Below, one piece after another: positions 1-7,639 of a stretch of 64,000 nt of DNA. The DNA comes from Oscillospiraceae bacterium (GTDB lineage: Bacteria > Bacillota > Clostridia > Oscillospirales > Ruminococcaceae): NCBI GenBank assembly GCA_017536625.1, contig JAFXGY010000018.1:1-64000 (forward strand), written 5' to 3'. Within the stretch, counting starts at the first letter, position 1. Each line of letters opens with the position of its first letter. The notes under the pieces were generated by a model. It had not been told where the DNA came from. It saw only the letters and a list, made by a program, of their open reading frames with translations, and made no database searches. Made by a program: the position numbers and the translations under genes.

Positions 1-90
1 AAATATATTATTTTCTGCAAGATGTTTTTTATAATTTAACCTTAACTGATTCAAAAAAATTTTGAGAAACAGATTATTGTTTATATCATT

Positions 91-243
91 AAGCCCCCTT
101 GTTAAAGGGGGCTGGATTTTTTAACCGCTTGCGGTTAAAAAGGACTGGGGGATTCTTTTTTAAATTACAGATATCCTTATTATATGAATCCCTCCACCAT
201 CGCCATTTTGGCGATGGTCCCCCTCCCTTTGACAAGGGAGGTT
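91..243. repeat. Dispersed palindromic repeat, full-length copy
   Basis: A left half opens with a hairpin built on CCCCCTTGTTAAAGGGGG and a second small hairpin (AACCGCTTGCGGTT). A right half starts GAATCCCTCCACC, carries the inner hairpin ATCGCCATTTTGGCGAT and ends in CCTCCCTTTGACAAGGGAGG. The halves are inverted relative to each other, so the whole unit can fold on itself. Related copies lie near 39.85, 44.2, 45.0, 60.1 and 63.3 kb. No ORF or transposase is inside. Bases 1-90 are AT-rich and I see nothing in them. Confidence 0.75.
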
Positions 244-281
244 CTTTTGCTAAACAATAATTTATGTTTTCAAAAAACATA

Positions 282-318
282 AATGCCGCGGGTTCCTTTT
301 TCGGGAATCCGCGGCATT
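282..318 (-). terminator. Rho-independent terminator of the rpe-rnf operon
   Basis: AATGCCGCGG (282-291) pairs with CCGCGGCATT (309-318), extended by TTCC/GGAA, just after the stop of the DUF4015 gene. On the minus strand it is followed by a T-rich stretch. Confidence 0.75.
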
Positions 319-334
319 ATCATATAATATTGTT

Positions 335-1738
335 TTATCCTTCCTGTCCCTCGTAATCTTTTACAACAACGCCGGGATTGCTGTTTTCATCGTTTTCGTC
401 GTTATCCCCTTCAAGTCCGGCTTCCGGAGGCTGTTCTTCGGGCTCGACTGCAGGCTGCTGAGGCTGAGGCTGCTGAGGAACAGCGGGAACATTCGGAACC
501 GTGGGAGTGGTCGTTCCGGGGGGTTCTTCCGGATTTTCTTCCGGTTCTTCCGGAATTCCGGTGAAATAAGGCTCATCATAAATGATGATATAACCGACCG
601 TTCCTCTCTCTTCGATCCTGTTCCAGATTCCGGCCATATCCGCCTTCGAAAAGCCTTCACAGCTTATGACCGGAAGCATATTGAGGGAAGAAACATCGCC
701 GAGAGAATCATAAATTTTATCAAAAACCTCCGTTATATCCTCCGGAAGCTTTTTGAAATTGAAATCGTCGTTTATCTTTTCGCCAATGTAATCATTTATA
801 TTGATATAAGGCGCAAATCCATCGCCGGAGAACGAAAGCGGATCTCCGCCGTAAATATCGGAACCGGTTATTGCCGCAAAGCTGTCATATCCGATGATAA
901 CGTCAGTTTCTGTAAGAACCGCGGTGGAATAAACCCTTTGGGTAAACTGGCTTATAACCTCTCCGTGGGTTTTCTCTTCCGCACCAACGCCGAAATAGGC
1001 ATAATCCATTCCTTCATTTTCCGGGAAGCGAAGTCCTTCAAGAAGGATTGCGTCCACTTCCATATCAATGGCGTCATAAACAATATCAAGGATATATTTC
1101 TGTGCCGTATCGGAATATGGGTTAAGCCAGGGTTTTCCGCCGTTATCAACGCTGTCATCAAGCCAAAGAACGCCTTCTTCCGATTCATAGCGAATTGCCA
1201 TATCGCTTGCGTTATATGGTGTGGTGCTGTCTTCAAAAGCATAGATGCGCGCAATGACATCAAAGCCGAGTTTTCTTGCGGTTTTGATTCTTCCCTCGAG
1301 GTCAACGGCATTTTCATGCACCGCACCGGCATTCGCAACGCTTATATGATCGGAAACATAGGTAACCGTTCCCTTTTGGGTCTTCATATCAATGACTATT
1401 GCGGTGGTTTCCTTATCAAGTGATTTGAGAAAATCGTAATAATCAAGGGCGCTGTAAAGGGCTTCTTCCGGAACAGTTACCGCAAGAGTCTGTTTTTCAA
1501 GGAATTCCTCCACCGGAGGTTCATAAGCCGGTTCCTGGGGCTTTGGCGGAATGGGTTCATCTTCGATTATTTCTTTGTTCTTTTCATTCACTGCCTGCAT
1601 TATGGGTTCATAAGCAAACCAGCCCACAGTGAAAAGGACTGCCGCCGCAAGAACCGCAAGCAGAATTTTTATTATTTTTCCGCGGATTGGATTATAGATC
1701 CGGGAACGATAGTGTTTTACTTTATATCTTCTGTTCAT
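335..1738 (-). CDS. Membrane-anchored DUF4015 glycoside-hydrolase-like protein
   Basis: 467 residues. A short basic N-terminus is followed by one membrane segment (about residues 22-43) and an extracytoplasmic part. The central region (about 100-400) matches the DUF4015 TIM-barrel glycosidase-like family as I know it: a strand reading AIVIDMK, a DVIARIYAF strand, and a PWLNPYS segment. The last 65 or so residues are a Pro/Glu/Asn-rich low-complexity tail. Substrate is unknown; cell-wall or capsular glycan is a guess. It starts 12 bases after the rnfA stop with an AGGTG site, so it is the last gene of the rpe-rnf operon, an unexpected place for a sugar-active protein. Confidence 0.75.
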   Translation of the reverse strand: MNRRYKVKHYRSRIYNPIRGKIIKILLAVLAAAVLFTVGWFAYEPIMQAVNEKNKEIIEDEPIPPKPQEPAYEPPVEEFLEKQTLAVTVPEEALYSALDYYDFLKSLDKETTAIVIDMKTQKGTVTYVSDHISVANAGAVHENAVDLEGRIKTARKLGFDVIARIYAFEDSTTPYNASDMAIRYESEEGVLWLDDSVDNGGKPWLNPYSDTAQKYILDIVYDAIDMEVDAILLEGLRFPENEGMDYAYFGVGAEEKTHGEVISQFTQRVYSTAVLTETDVIIGYDSFAAITGSDIYGGDPLSFSGDGFAPYININDYIGEKINDDFNFKKLPEDITEVFDKIYDSLGDVSSLNMLPVISCEGFSKADMAGIWNRIEERGTVGYIIIYDEPYFTGIPEEPEENPEEPPGTTTPTVPNVPAVPQQPQPQQPAVEPEEQPPEAGLEGDNDENDENSNPGVVVKDYEGQEG

Positions 1739-1750
1739 AACAAAACACCT

Positions 1751-2344
1751 TTATGTAGGAAGCTGATGGCCCACAAGCCCATAAAATGCAAGGGAAAGAA
1801 GGCCAAGGTAGATAAGAGCAATGGGAACGCCCCGGAATGCCTTCGGAACATGGCAGTATTCAAGGCGCGTAAGGCCATAACCCATAATCACAACCGCAAA
1901 ACCGAAGCCAAAGCTCATTCCGATTCCGTACCCGATGGTGCTGATGAAATCGAGCCTTGCCCCTGCGGGAATAAGAAGGCTGCCAAGCGCGGCGCAGTTG
2001 AAAACCCCGACGCCAAGGTTCATTCCAAAATGTTCAAACTGACCCGGAAGCACCTTTTTCACGAAGAAATAAACCACGATATAAACCAGCGCCAGAATTC
2101 CGATATACATTACCGGAACAAGCACATGGCGGTATTGAGTATCGTGGATAAGTCCGCGGACAGGATATCCTATTGCTCCGGAAAGAGTTACAACCGCCGC
2201 AAGAACAAGGGTGTATCTTATAATCTCTTTCGGACGTTTTACAAGATAGAAAAGCCAGCTTGTTCCGACCGCCCTTGTAAAAATGATGTTTTCAATAAAA
2301 AGCGCCGTAAGCATCATGGAGAAAAACTGTGCTATATATGTCAT
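1751..2344 (-). CDS. rnfA: Rnf electron-transport complex subunit A
   Basis: 197 residues, close to the usual 190-193, with six predicted membrane helices. The N-terminus (FIENIIFTRAVG) is the conserved first helix of the RnfA/RnfE/NqrD/NqrE family, which carries half of the intramembrane Fe-S site. In a normal Rnf complex it helps move electrons between ferredoxin and NAD+ coupled to Na+ or H+ transport. It overlaps rnfE by 4 bases (ATGA). Normally rnfB follows rnfA; here a DUF4015 gene follows, with no room for rnfB. A versus E assignment rests on order and N-terminal motif. Confidence 0.88.
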   Translation of the reverse strand: MTYIAQFFSMMLTALFIENIIFTRAVGTSWLFYLVKRPKEIIRYTLVLAAVVTLSGAIGYPVRGLIHDTQYRHVLVPVMYIGILALVYIVVYFFVKKVLPGQFEHFGMNLGVGVFNCAALGSLLIPAGARLDFISTIGYGIGMSFGFGFAVVIMGYGLTRLEYCHVPKAFRGVPIALIYLGLLSLAFYGLVGHQLPT

Positions 2345-2982
2345 TGGTTTTCCTCCTCATTTTTATTTATTTCTTTGCCTTTTCTGAAAAAATCAGAAGC
2401 AGCGCTCACTCCCGCGGCCATAAAGCCGAGAAGAATGAATCCCCAGAAAGGAAGTTTCACCGCGGGATAAACCGCTTCCGCAAATTTAATTCCCCAAAGG
2501 CTTCCGTTTCCGAAGAATTCTCTCGCTCCGCCAAGGATGAGAGCAGTTACAGCAAAACCGATTCCGATGCAAAGCCCGGTAAGAGCGGCTTCGCCGGCGC
2601 TCTGCTTTTCGGCGATTTTTGAAGCGAAAACCACCGGAACGGTTGAAACCGCAAGAAGCGCAGGATAGATTCCGAGGGAATCGAAAATTGTTGCGGAAAA
2701 GCTTCCGCAGATGAAATATGCCGGAACAAGCATCAGCGCCGCAAGAACGGTATAACTTACTACCCTGAGCCAACCCGGAAGTTTTTTTCCTATTACGGAA
2801 GCAAAAACAAGAACCGGCACAACAATAAGAAGATATGTTACGGAAAGAGCCGCGCCGTTTTGAAGGGTGGTATCACCCGCCGCAAGCTGTCCGAGAACAA
2901 GCCCCAGAACAAGAACGGGGTTTTTGAAGAAGATATACTGAAGGCTTTCGCTGATGTTCATTTTTTCTTTGATTTCGCTCAT
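2341..2982 (-). CDS. rnfE: Rnf electron-transport complex subunit E
   Basis: 213 residues, multiple membrane helices, homologous in layout to RnfA. The N-terminal part (NPVLVLGLVLGQLAAG) resembles the RnfE first helix (NPVLVQLLGLCP in classical members), but the usual cysteine here is missing: the segment reads LGLVLGQLA where family members generally have LG-x-CP. That cysteine helps bind an Fe-S cluster in studied complexes, so the change may matter. A further GSLWG motif occurs near residue 160. It overlaps rnfD and rnfA by 4 bases each (ATGA). The rnfG gene normally found between D and E is absent. Confidence 0.8.
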   Translation of the reverse strand: MSEIKEKMNISESLQYIFFKNPVLVLGLVLGQLAAGDTTLQNGAALSVTYLLIVVPVLVFASVIGKKLPGWLRVVSYTVLAALMLVPAYFICGSFSATIFDSLGIYPALLAVSTVPVVFASKIAEKQSAGEAALTGLCIGIGFAVTALILGGAREFFGNGSLWGIKFAEAVYPAVKLPFWGFILLGFMAAGVSAASDFFRKGKEINKNEEENQ

Positions 2983-4181
2983 TGAACAGCCTCCTCTTTT
3001 TCAGATTCCTCTGCTTTTTCTTCCGGTTCAAAAGGTTCTTCCTTTTCTTCCGGAACAAGTTCTTCTCCGGGGGTGTTGATAAGGCTTACGTTGATTATCT
3101 CCTCATCTTCGGGGATTTCCGCCTTCTTTTCAGCCTTTTTGAAGATTTTCAAAGCCGGGGCTTTTTCTTTTTTCTCTTCTTTTTCCGGATTCTGCTCTTT
3201 TTTCCTCAAAAGGGAATCCTTATGGCGGTAAACATGAAGGATATCTTCGCAGATTCTGTCGAAAACCGGAGAAAATACGTTCATAACAATAAGGGCGCTG
3301 GCAAATCCCATTTCAAATCCGCCGAAATAGCGGAAAAGAAAAACCGCAGCCGCGGAAGTTATTCCCGCAAGGAATTTTCCGAAGTCGCGCTTCGGGGAAG
3401 TTACCGGTTCGCTGAGCATAAAGAACGCACCGAAAATAACCGTGCCGCTGAAAAGTTCATAGCAGAGGGAATCGAAGGAAGAAGCTTCGATCCTCGGGAA
3501 GAACGCAGAAAGAAGCGCATAGGGAATTATGAAGGAAGCGGGGGTTATCCAGTTCACCGCTTTTCTTACGATGAGGAAAATTCCGCAGGCGGCGGCAACG
3601 AAAATGTTTGTTGCACCCATGGGACCGGGAACATTTCCGAGCACCATATCAAGCACTTCATATTCCGGAACCGCGCCAAGCGCAAGGCTGTATGCGGGGC
3701 TTTGGGCAATTTTTGTGGCACTTTCGCCAAAAATTTCAAGGCTCTGGATCGGTGCGGGATAGCTGAAAACCATTCCGGGCCAGCAAATTGCCGCAGAAGC
3801 AAAGCCAACCGCCGCGGGGTTAAAAAGGTTGTTTCCTGTTCCGCCGAAGGGAACTTTTACAACAAAAATTGCAACGGCACAAGCCGCGATTATTACAAAA
3901 TAACGGATATCCGCCGGCATAAGAAGCGGAATTATAAGCCCGGTTATAACCGGGGTAAGGTCAAAGCTGAATTTTTCGCGAAGGGCAAGGGAACCTATTG
4001 CGGAAAAACCTACGCAGGAAAGAACGCCGCAAAGCCCAAGCATAAGCGCCCTTGCTCCGTAATAGAAAAATCCCATAAGATAAATCGGAAGAAGGGCAAT
4101 TACCACGTCGGTCATCATGGTTCTTACGGATTCGCTCTGGCGGACGTGGGGTGCGTTTTGGAACATGAGTTTTTCTGTCAT
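2979..4181 (-). CDS. rnfD: Rnf electron-transport complex subunit D with long acidic/basic tail
   Basis: 400 residues from the ATG at 4181, which overlaps the rnfC stop (ATGA) and follows a GGAGG site; an upstream in-frame ATG at 4292 lies inside rnfC and was not used. Multiple membrane helices. It carries the NqrB/RnfD signature GGTGNNLFNPAAVG and a GPMGAT segment where the threonine is expected to bind FMN covalently. The last 90 or so residues are a Lys/Glu-rich tail, longer than in typical RnfD (about 310-350 residues). The flavin site suggests the subunit is still redox-active. Confidence 0.88.
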   Translation of the reverse strand: MTEKLMFQNAPHVRQSESVRTMMTDVVIALLPIYLMGFFYYGARALMLGLCGVLSCVGFSAIGSLALREKFSFDLTPVITGLIIPLLMPADIRYFVIIAACAVAIFVVKVPFGGTGNNLFNPAAVGFASAAICWPGMVFSYPAPIQSLEIFGESATKIAQSPAYSLALGAVPEYEVLDMVLGNVPGPMGATNIFVAAACGIFLIVRKAVNWITPASFIIPYALLSAFFPRIEASSFDSLCYELFSGTVIFGAFFMLSEPVTSPKRDFGKFLAGITSAAAVFLFRYFGGFEMGFASALIVMNVFSPVFDRICEDILHVYRHKDSLLRKKEQNPEKEEKKEKAPALKIFKKAEKKAEIPEDEEIINVSLINTPGEELVPEEKEEPFEPEEKAEESEKEEAVQ

Positions 4182-5224
4182 AACGTACCCTCCTTCTTCG
4201 CAAGCTCCATCTGCTTTTTCGCTTTTATGATGGTCGCGGCTATATCGATTCTTGCGGGGCAGACATAGGAACAGGCTCCGCAGCCGATGCACTGGGCGGC
4301 ATCATAATTGCGCAGTTCATCGAATTTTCCGAATTCCGCAAGTTTCCTCATGGTGGAAACGGAAAGTGCCTTCGGGCAGGCGTGGTCACATCTTCCGCAG
4401 CCTATGCAGTTATAAGTGGAATGGTTATAGCTTCTTGAAAGGGCAACAATTCCCCTTGTGGTTGGGCCAACAAGTTCGTTTTCCGGTTCAAAAATCGCTC
4501 TTCCGGTCATGGAACCGCCCACGACTATTACTTCCGGTTCTTCCGTAAGTCCGCAAAGGCGAAGAATCTCTTCAACGGAGGTTCCGACGGGAACTTCCAC
4601 GTTTCGCGGGTTAGAAACCGCATCGCCCGCAACGGTAAGGAAGCAGCTTGACATTTTTCTGCTGTCTTCCGCAGCCCTTGCAAGATGGAGCATTGCGCAG
4701 GAACCTATTACGATGGAGTTTCTTCCTTTCGGAATGTGGCGGTAAGCCCTGTTTTCCGCCGGGTAGCGTCCGCCGATTTTTTCGACTTTGTATCCGCCGA
4801 TTTTGCGGGGAATACTGAAGTTCGTATCAAAAATATGCTTATACATTGCTATATAGGTTTTTGCCGGAGCAAGCACCTTTTCGCAAAGCTCGATTCCAAG
4901 GGCGAATTTTTCCTGGTGATGGATTCCTATGGCCATCTGGCTTGAAATATAGGGTTCATCATCAATGGCATCGACGATAAGGGTTCCTTTTTCGCCGAGT
5001 TCGGCCTTTTCAAGCTTTTCCCAAAGCATTTTTCCGTCGCTTTCATCAACAATTTCCGCAAGACGGGCTATTTCGATTATCTGTTCCTTTGAAAGCTCAT
5101 CAATGGGGGTTTCCATAAAATCGCAGTCAAAATACTGGAATTCCTGACGCATTACCAAAGTGCTTCTGGTAAGCATCGGTTCCTTCTTTTGTTCAAGAAG
5201 GATACCTTTTACAAAGAATGACAT
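4178..5224 (-). CDS. rnfC: Short RnfC-like subunit lacking the N-terminal barrel
   Basis: 348 residues versus about 430-450 in ordinary RnfC. Recognisable parts: an IDDEPY segment at the INAAECEPY position, a VVGGSMTG loop, and two [4Fe-4S] motifs at the C-terminus, CIGCGRCDHACP and CIGCGACSYVCP. Missing are the N-terminal barrel-sandwich domain and the Gly-rich GGAGFP-type loop that binds FMN/NADH in family members. Start ATG follows GGAAAAC after the rpe stop 24 bases upstream. A degenerate NADH module may mean a different electron donor or acceptor. It could be called an RnfC-like Fe-S protein. Confidence 0.78.
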   Translation of the reverse strand: MSFFVKGILLEQKKEPMLTRSTLVMRQEFQYFDCDFMETPIDELSKEQIIEIARLAEIVDESDGKMLWEKLEKAELGEKGTLIVDAIDDEPYISSQMAIGIHHQEKFALGIELCEKVLAPAKTYIAMYKHIFDTNFSIPRKIGGYKVEKIGGRYPAENRAYRHIPKGRNSIVIGSCAMLHLARAAEDSRKMSSCFLTVAGDAVSNPRNVEVPVGTSVEEILRLCGLTEEPEVIVVGGSMTGRAIFEPENELVGPTTRGIVALSRSYNHSTYNCIGCGRCDHACPKALSVSTMRKLAEFGKFDELRNYDAAQCIGCGACSYVCPARIDIAATIIKAKKQMELAKKEGTL

Positions 5225-5248
5225 TGTTTTCCTCCAATGTTTTTGGTT

Positions 5249-5908
5249 TTATTCCGCCGCGGCCCGAAGTTCCGAAACGGCTTTTATGTAATCTTCCTGT
5301 TTGAAGAGCGCCGAACCGGCAACGAAAATATCGGCGCCGGCATCCGCCGCGGTTTTGATGGTGTTTTTATCAATTCCGCCGTCAACCTGGATTTTCACTC
5401 CGAGATTTTCGGTATCTATGATTTTGCGAAGGGCTTCAACCTTCGGCATCATATCCGCCATAAAGCTCTGTCCGCCGAAGCCCGGTTCAACAGTCATAAC
5501 AAGCACCATATCAATGAAAGGAAGATAGGGAACGACCTTTTCATAAGGGGTGCCGGGTTTTATCGCGATGGCGGGAAGAACCCCGAAGGAACGGATTTTT
5601 TCGATTACCTCCATGGGGTCGTTATCGCATTCCAGATGGAAGGTGATTCTGTCCGCTCCGCCTTTTACAAAATCTTCGATATAACGAAGGGGTTCGGAAA
5701 TCATAAGATGGGTATCGAAGAACATTTTGTTCACTTTGCGAAGGCACTTCATAATTGGTGCGCCATAGCTTATGTTCGGAACAAAATGTCCGTCCATTAC
5801 GTCGATATGAAGTTCATCGGCACCGGCTTTTTCCATTGCGGCGCATTCTTCGCCAAGAATTGCAAAATCAGCTGAAAGGATCGAGGGGGAAATGATGATT
5901 TTTTTCAT
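5249..5908 (-). CDS. rpe: Ribulose-phosphate 3-epimerase
   Basis: 219 residues, normal length. Cytosolic enzyme of the pentose phosphate pathway interconverting ribulose 5-phosphate and xylulose 5-phosphate. Visible signatures: SPSILSADF at the N-terminus, the metal-binding HIDVMDGHFVPN (His34, Asp36), DTHLMI, the VEPGFGGQ loop and VDGGID with the second catalytic Asp. Preceded by GAGGTG and its own sigma-A promoter. It is first in the operon leading into the rnf genes; a metabolic reason for this pairing is not evident. Confidence 0.96.
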   Translation of the reverse strand: MKKIIISPSILSADFAILGEECAAMEKAGADELHIDVMDGHFVPNISYGAPIMKCLRKVNKMFFDTHLMISEPLRYIEDFVKGGADRITFHLECDNDPMEVIEKIRSFGVLPAIAIKPGTPYEKVVPYLPFIDMVLVMTVEPGFGGQSFMADMMPKVEALRKIIDTENLGVKIQVDGGIDKNTIKTAADAGADIFVAGSALFKQEDYIKAVSELRAAAE

Positions 5909-5953
5909 TATAAAACACCTCTTAATATATTAAAAAATATATTTTTACAGTTT

Positions 5954-5982
5954 ATTTTATCAAAAACAGATTAAAAGGTCAA
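5954..5982 (-). promoter_or_regulatory. Sigma-A promoter of rpe-rnf operon
   Basis: Minus strand TTGACC (5977-5982), 17-base spacer, TAAAAT (5954-5959). Well placed for rpe. Confidence 0.75.
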
Positions 5983-6197
5983 CCTTGAAGAACCTTTTGA
6001 AGCCGATTTGGAATAGGCATTGGGGGTTAATTTACAAAAAATTTTCATTTTCCGCGGTTTTTCGGCATTTTCAAAAACAAAAAAATGCGAAGACCGCCGC
6101 AGAAAATCCGCAAAGGCCTTCGCTATATAAAGCCCGTTTTCCCGGGCACGTTATATTTTATGCCCGGTTTTCCTCTTCGGCTTAAAAGCAAAAAACA
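5983..6197. other. Intergenic DNA with small hairpins, no gene seen
   Basis: Together with the flanking sites this is a 330-base gene-free stretch between rpe and the lipoprotein gene. It contains GCGAAG/CTTCGC (6087-6123) and GCCCG/CGGGC (6132-6147) pairings and repeated CCCGGTTTT-like words. No convincing ORF. It could be a decayed gene or an unknown structured RNA. Confidence 0.4.
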
Positions 6198-6226
6198 AAG
6201 CGCACCTTTAACAAAAAGTGCGCTTT
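6198..6226 (-). terminator. Terminator of the 6.2-7.1 kb lipoprotein gene
   Basis: AAAGCGCAC/GTGCGCTTT stem (6198-6206 with 6218-6226), 12 bases after the stop codon. Confidence 0.75.
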
Positions 6227-6238
6227 TCCTGCTGCAAA

Positions 6239-7147
6239 TCAGTCAATCGTTATATGGTATTCTTTTTCGGGAGCAAAAACATCGGCCATGGAAAGAATAT
6301 CATTTGCAAGAATAATTCTGTCTTCCGTTTCTGCAATTATCAGTTCAAATTCAAAATTTACCTCTGCCCCGCCGAAATCGAGATATGCGGGGTTTCCGCT
6401 TCCGATATAAAGCGGTATTCCGTAATAATTTTTGCCACCGATATTTTCTTCCGCTTTCTGCGGTTCTTCGCTTCCCATGGCGGGAACTTCAATTTCGGCT
6501 CCGCCGCCAAAATCCCTTGCGTAAACAACCATGCGGCTCAGGTCTTTTTCAATAAAACTTTCGATATAAACCTTCGGGGCGCCGGATTTTTCGAGGCTTT
6601 CCATGGGCTTTTCCTCCGTCCAGAGCACCTTGTAAAATTCGCCGTTCGCAAGGCGGTCAAGGTTCACCGTTATGCAGATTTCCTCCGCATCTTCCGCAAA
6701 TGTATTCGCAAGAACGAAGGTCACCATTTCCGCTTCGGAACTTTTCTTCACCGTCACCGGAAGAAGTCCGCCGGGCATTGAAAGATTGATGCCCTTTGAA
6801 ATTCCGATTTCGTTATATTCCCACCATTGATCTTCATCAAAAGCCCGGAGATTCATAACCGGTTCGCCGTTTTCATCAACAACGTAAATATAGCCGTAAG
6901 GTCTTTCCGGATAGGGATCATTTTCTATGAAGCGGTCGAAATATTCCTTATCTTTCTTTGCTTCTTCCGAAATCTCATCCGCTGAAACATAGCCGGAAAG
7001 AAGGTTTTCCTCTTCTCCGGAAACGGGTTCTTCCGGAATCGATTCCGGTTCGGAAGGAAAAACAGGTTTTGGCGTTTCCTCGCTGCAGGAACAAAGAAAA
7101 ACGCAAAGCAAAGCGGCAAAAACACAGCTGAATATTTTCATTTTCAT
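6239..7147 (-). CDS. Lipoprotein of unknown function
   Basis: 302 residues. A signal peptide ends in the lipobox LCSC with Cys21 as the lipid-modified residue. A Glu/Pro-rich linker follows (about 23-50), then a mixed alpha/beta extracytoplasmic domain with no family I recognise. The start is fixed by GGGAGGG nine bases upstream. Monocistronic: own promoter and own terminator. Its promoter element is nearly identical to the one before the lipoprotein gene at 19960, so the two are probably co-regulated. Confidence 0.75.
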   Translation of the reverse strand: MKMKIFSCVFAALLCVFLCSCSEETPKPVFPSEPESIPEEPVSGEEENLLSGYVSADEISEEAKKDKEYFDRFIENDPYPERPYGYIYVVDENGEPVMNLRAFDEDQWWEYNEIGISKGINLSMPGGLLPVTVKKSSEAEMVTFVLANTFAEDAEEICITVNLDRLANGEFYKVLWTEEKPMESLEKSGAPKVYIESFIEKDLSRMVVYARDFGGGAEIEVPAMGSEEPQKAEENIGGKNYYGIPLYIGSGNPAYLDFGGAEVNFEFELIIAETEDRIILANDILSMADVFAPEKEYHITID

Positions 7148-7169
7148 AAAATTCCCTCCCGAAAACAGA

Positions 7170-7209
7170 TTTCATATATATAGTGTGGAAAAAAGCCGTT
7201 TTTGTTGCA
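7170..7209 (-). promoter_or_regulatory. ECF-sigma-like promoter element (copy 1)
   Basis: Minus strand: TGCAAC (7204-7209), 17 bases, ACACTATATATATGAAA (7170-7186). The same two blocks with the same 17-base gap occur at 19985-20024, also upstream of a lipoprotein gene, while the spacer differs. TGCAAC resembles the -35 of ECF sigma factors; identity of the factor is inferred. Confidence 0.6.
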
Positions 7210-7229
7210 TGATTATTTGAAAAAACAAA

Positions 7230-7254
7230 AAAAGACGGAATTTTCGTCTTTTTT
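7230..7254 (-). terminator. Terminator after MazG-like gene
   Basis: AAAAGACG...CGTCTTTT stem flanked by A and T runs, usable in either direction. Confidence 0.55.
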
Positions 7255-7291
7255 GTTCACAGCTTTTTTTCAAGAAAATGCCTTTGGGGAA

Positions 7292-7639
7292 TCATGCCTT
7301 CTCTTTCTTCAGTTCTGTATATTTGGATTTATTGCCGTAAGCAAGCTCCACCGGATATTTTTCGGAATTTCGCTTCACCTTCGCCTGCACTATTTCATCA
7401 AGGTCAAGCCCGCAGGCATCCGCCATCAGAATGCAGTAATTGACCACGTCCGCAAGCTCCTCTTTAATCTTTTCCCTTTTGTTTTCGCAGATAAGGTCAT
7501 CGGCGCTCCACTGAAAAACTTCCAGAAGTTCCGCTGCTTCCAGCGAAACGGAAATGGCAAGGTCCTTCGGGTTATGGAACTGGCGCCAGTTGCGGTCATC
7601 GCGGAATTTAAGCACCATATCTATGGTTTCCTGCTTCAT
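7292..7639 (-). CDS. MazG-like nucleotide pyrophosphohydrolase
   Basis: 115 residues, a single all-alpha NTP-PPase domain of the MazG/dCTP-pyrophosphatase (RS21-C6) type. Mg-binding acidic motifs are visible: EAAELLEVFQ near residue 33 and KEELADVV near residue 59. Predicted to hydrolyse non-canonical or excess (d)NTPs to monophosphate and pyrophosphate. A GAGGTG site precedes the ATG, which overlaps the stop of the upstream fliB-like gene by 4 bases (ATGA), so the two are translationally coupled. Confidence 0.85.
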   Translation of the reverse strand: MKQETIDMVLKFRDDRNWRQFHNPKDLAISVSLEAAELLEVFQWSADDLICENKREKIKEELADVVNYCILMADACGLDLDEIVQAKVKRNSEKYPVELAYGNKSKYTELKKEKA

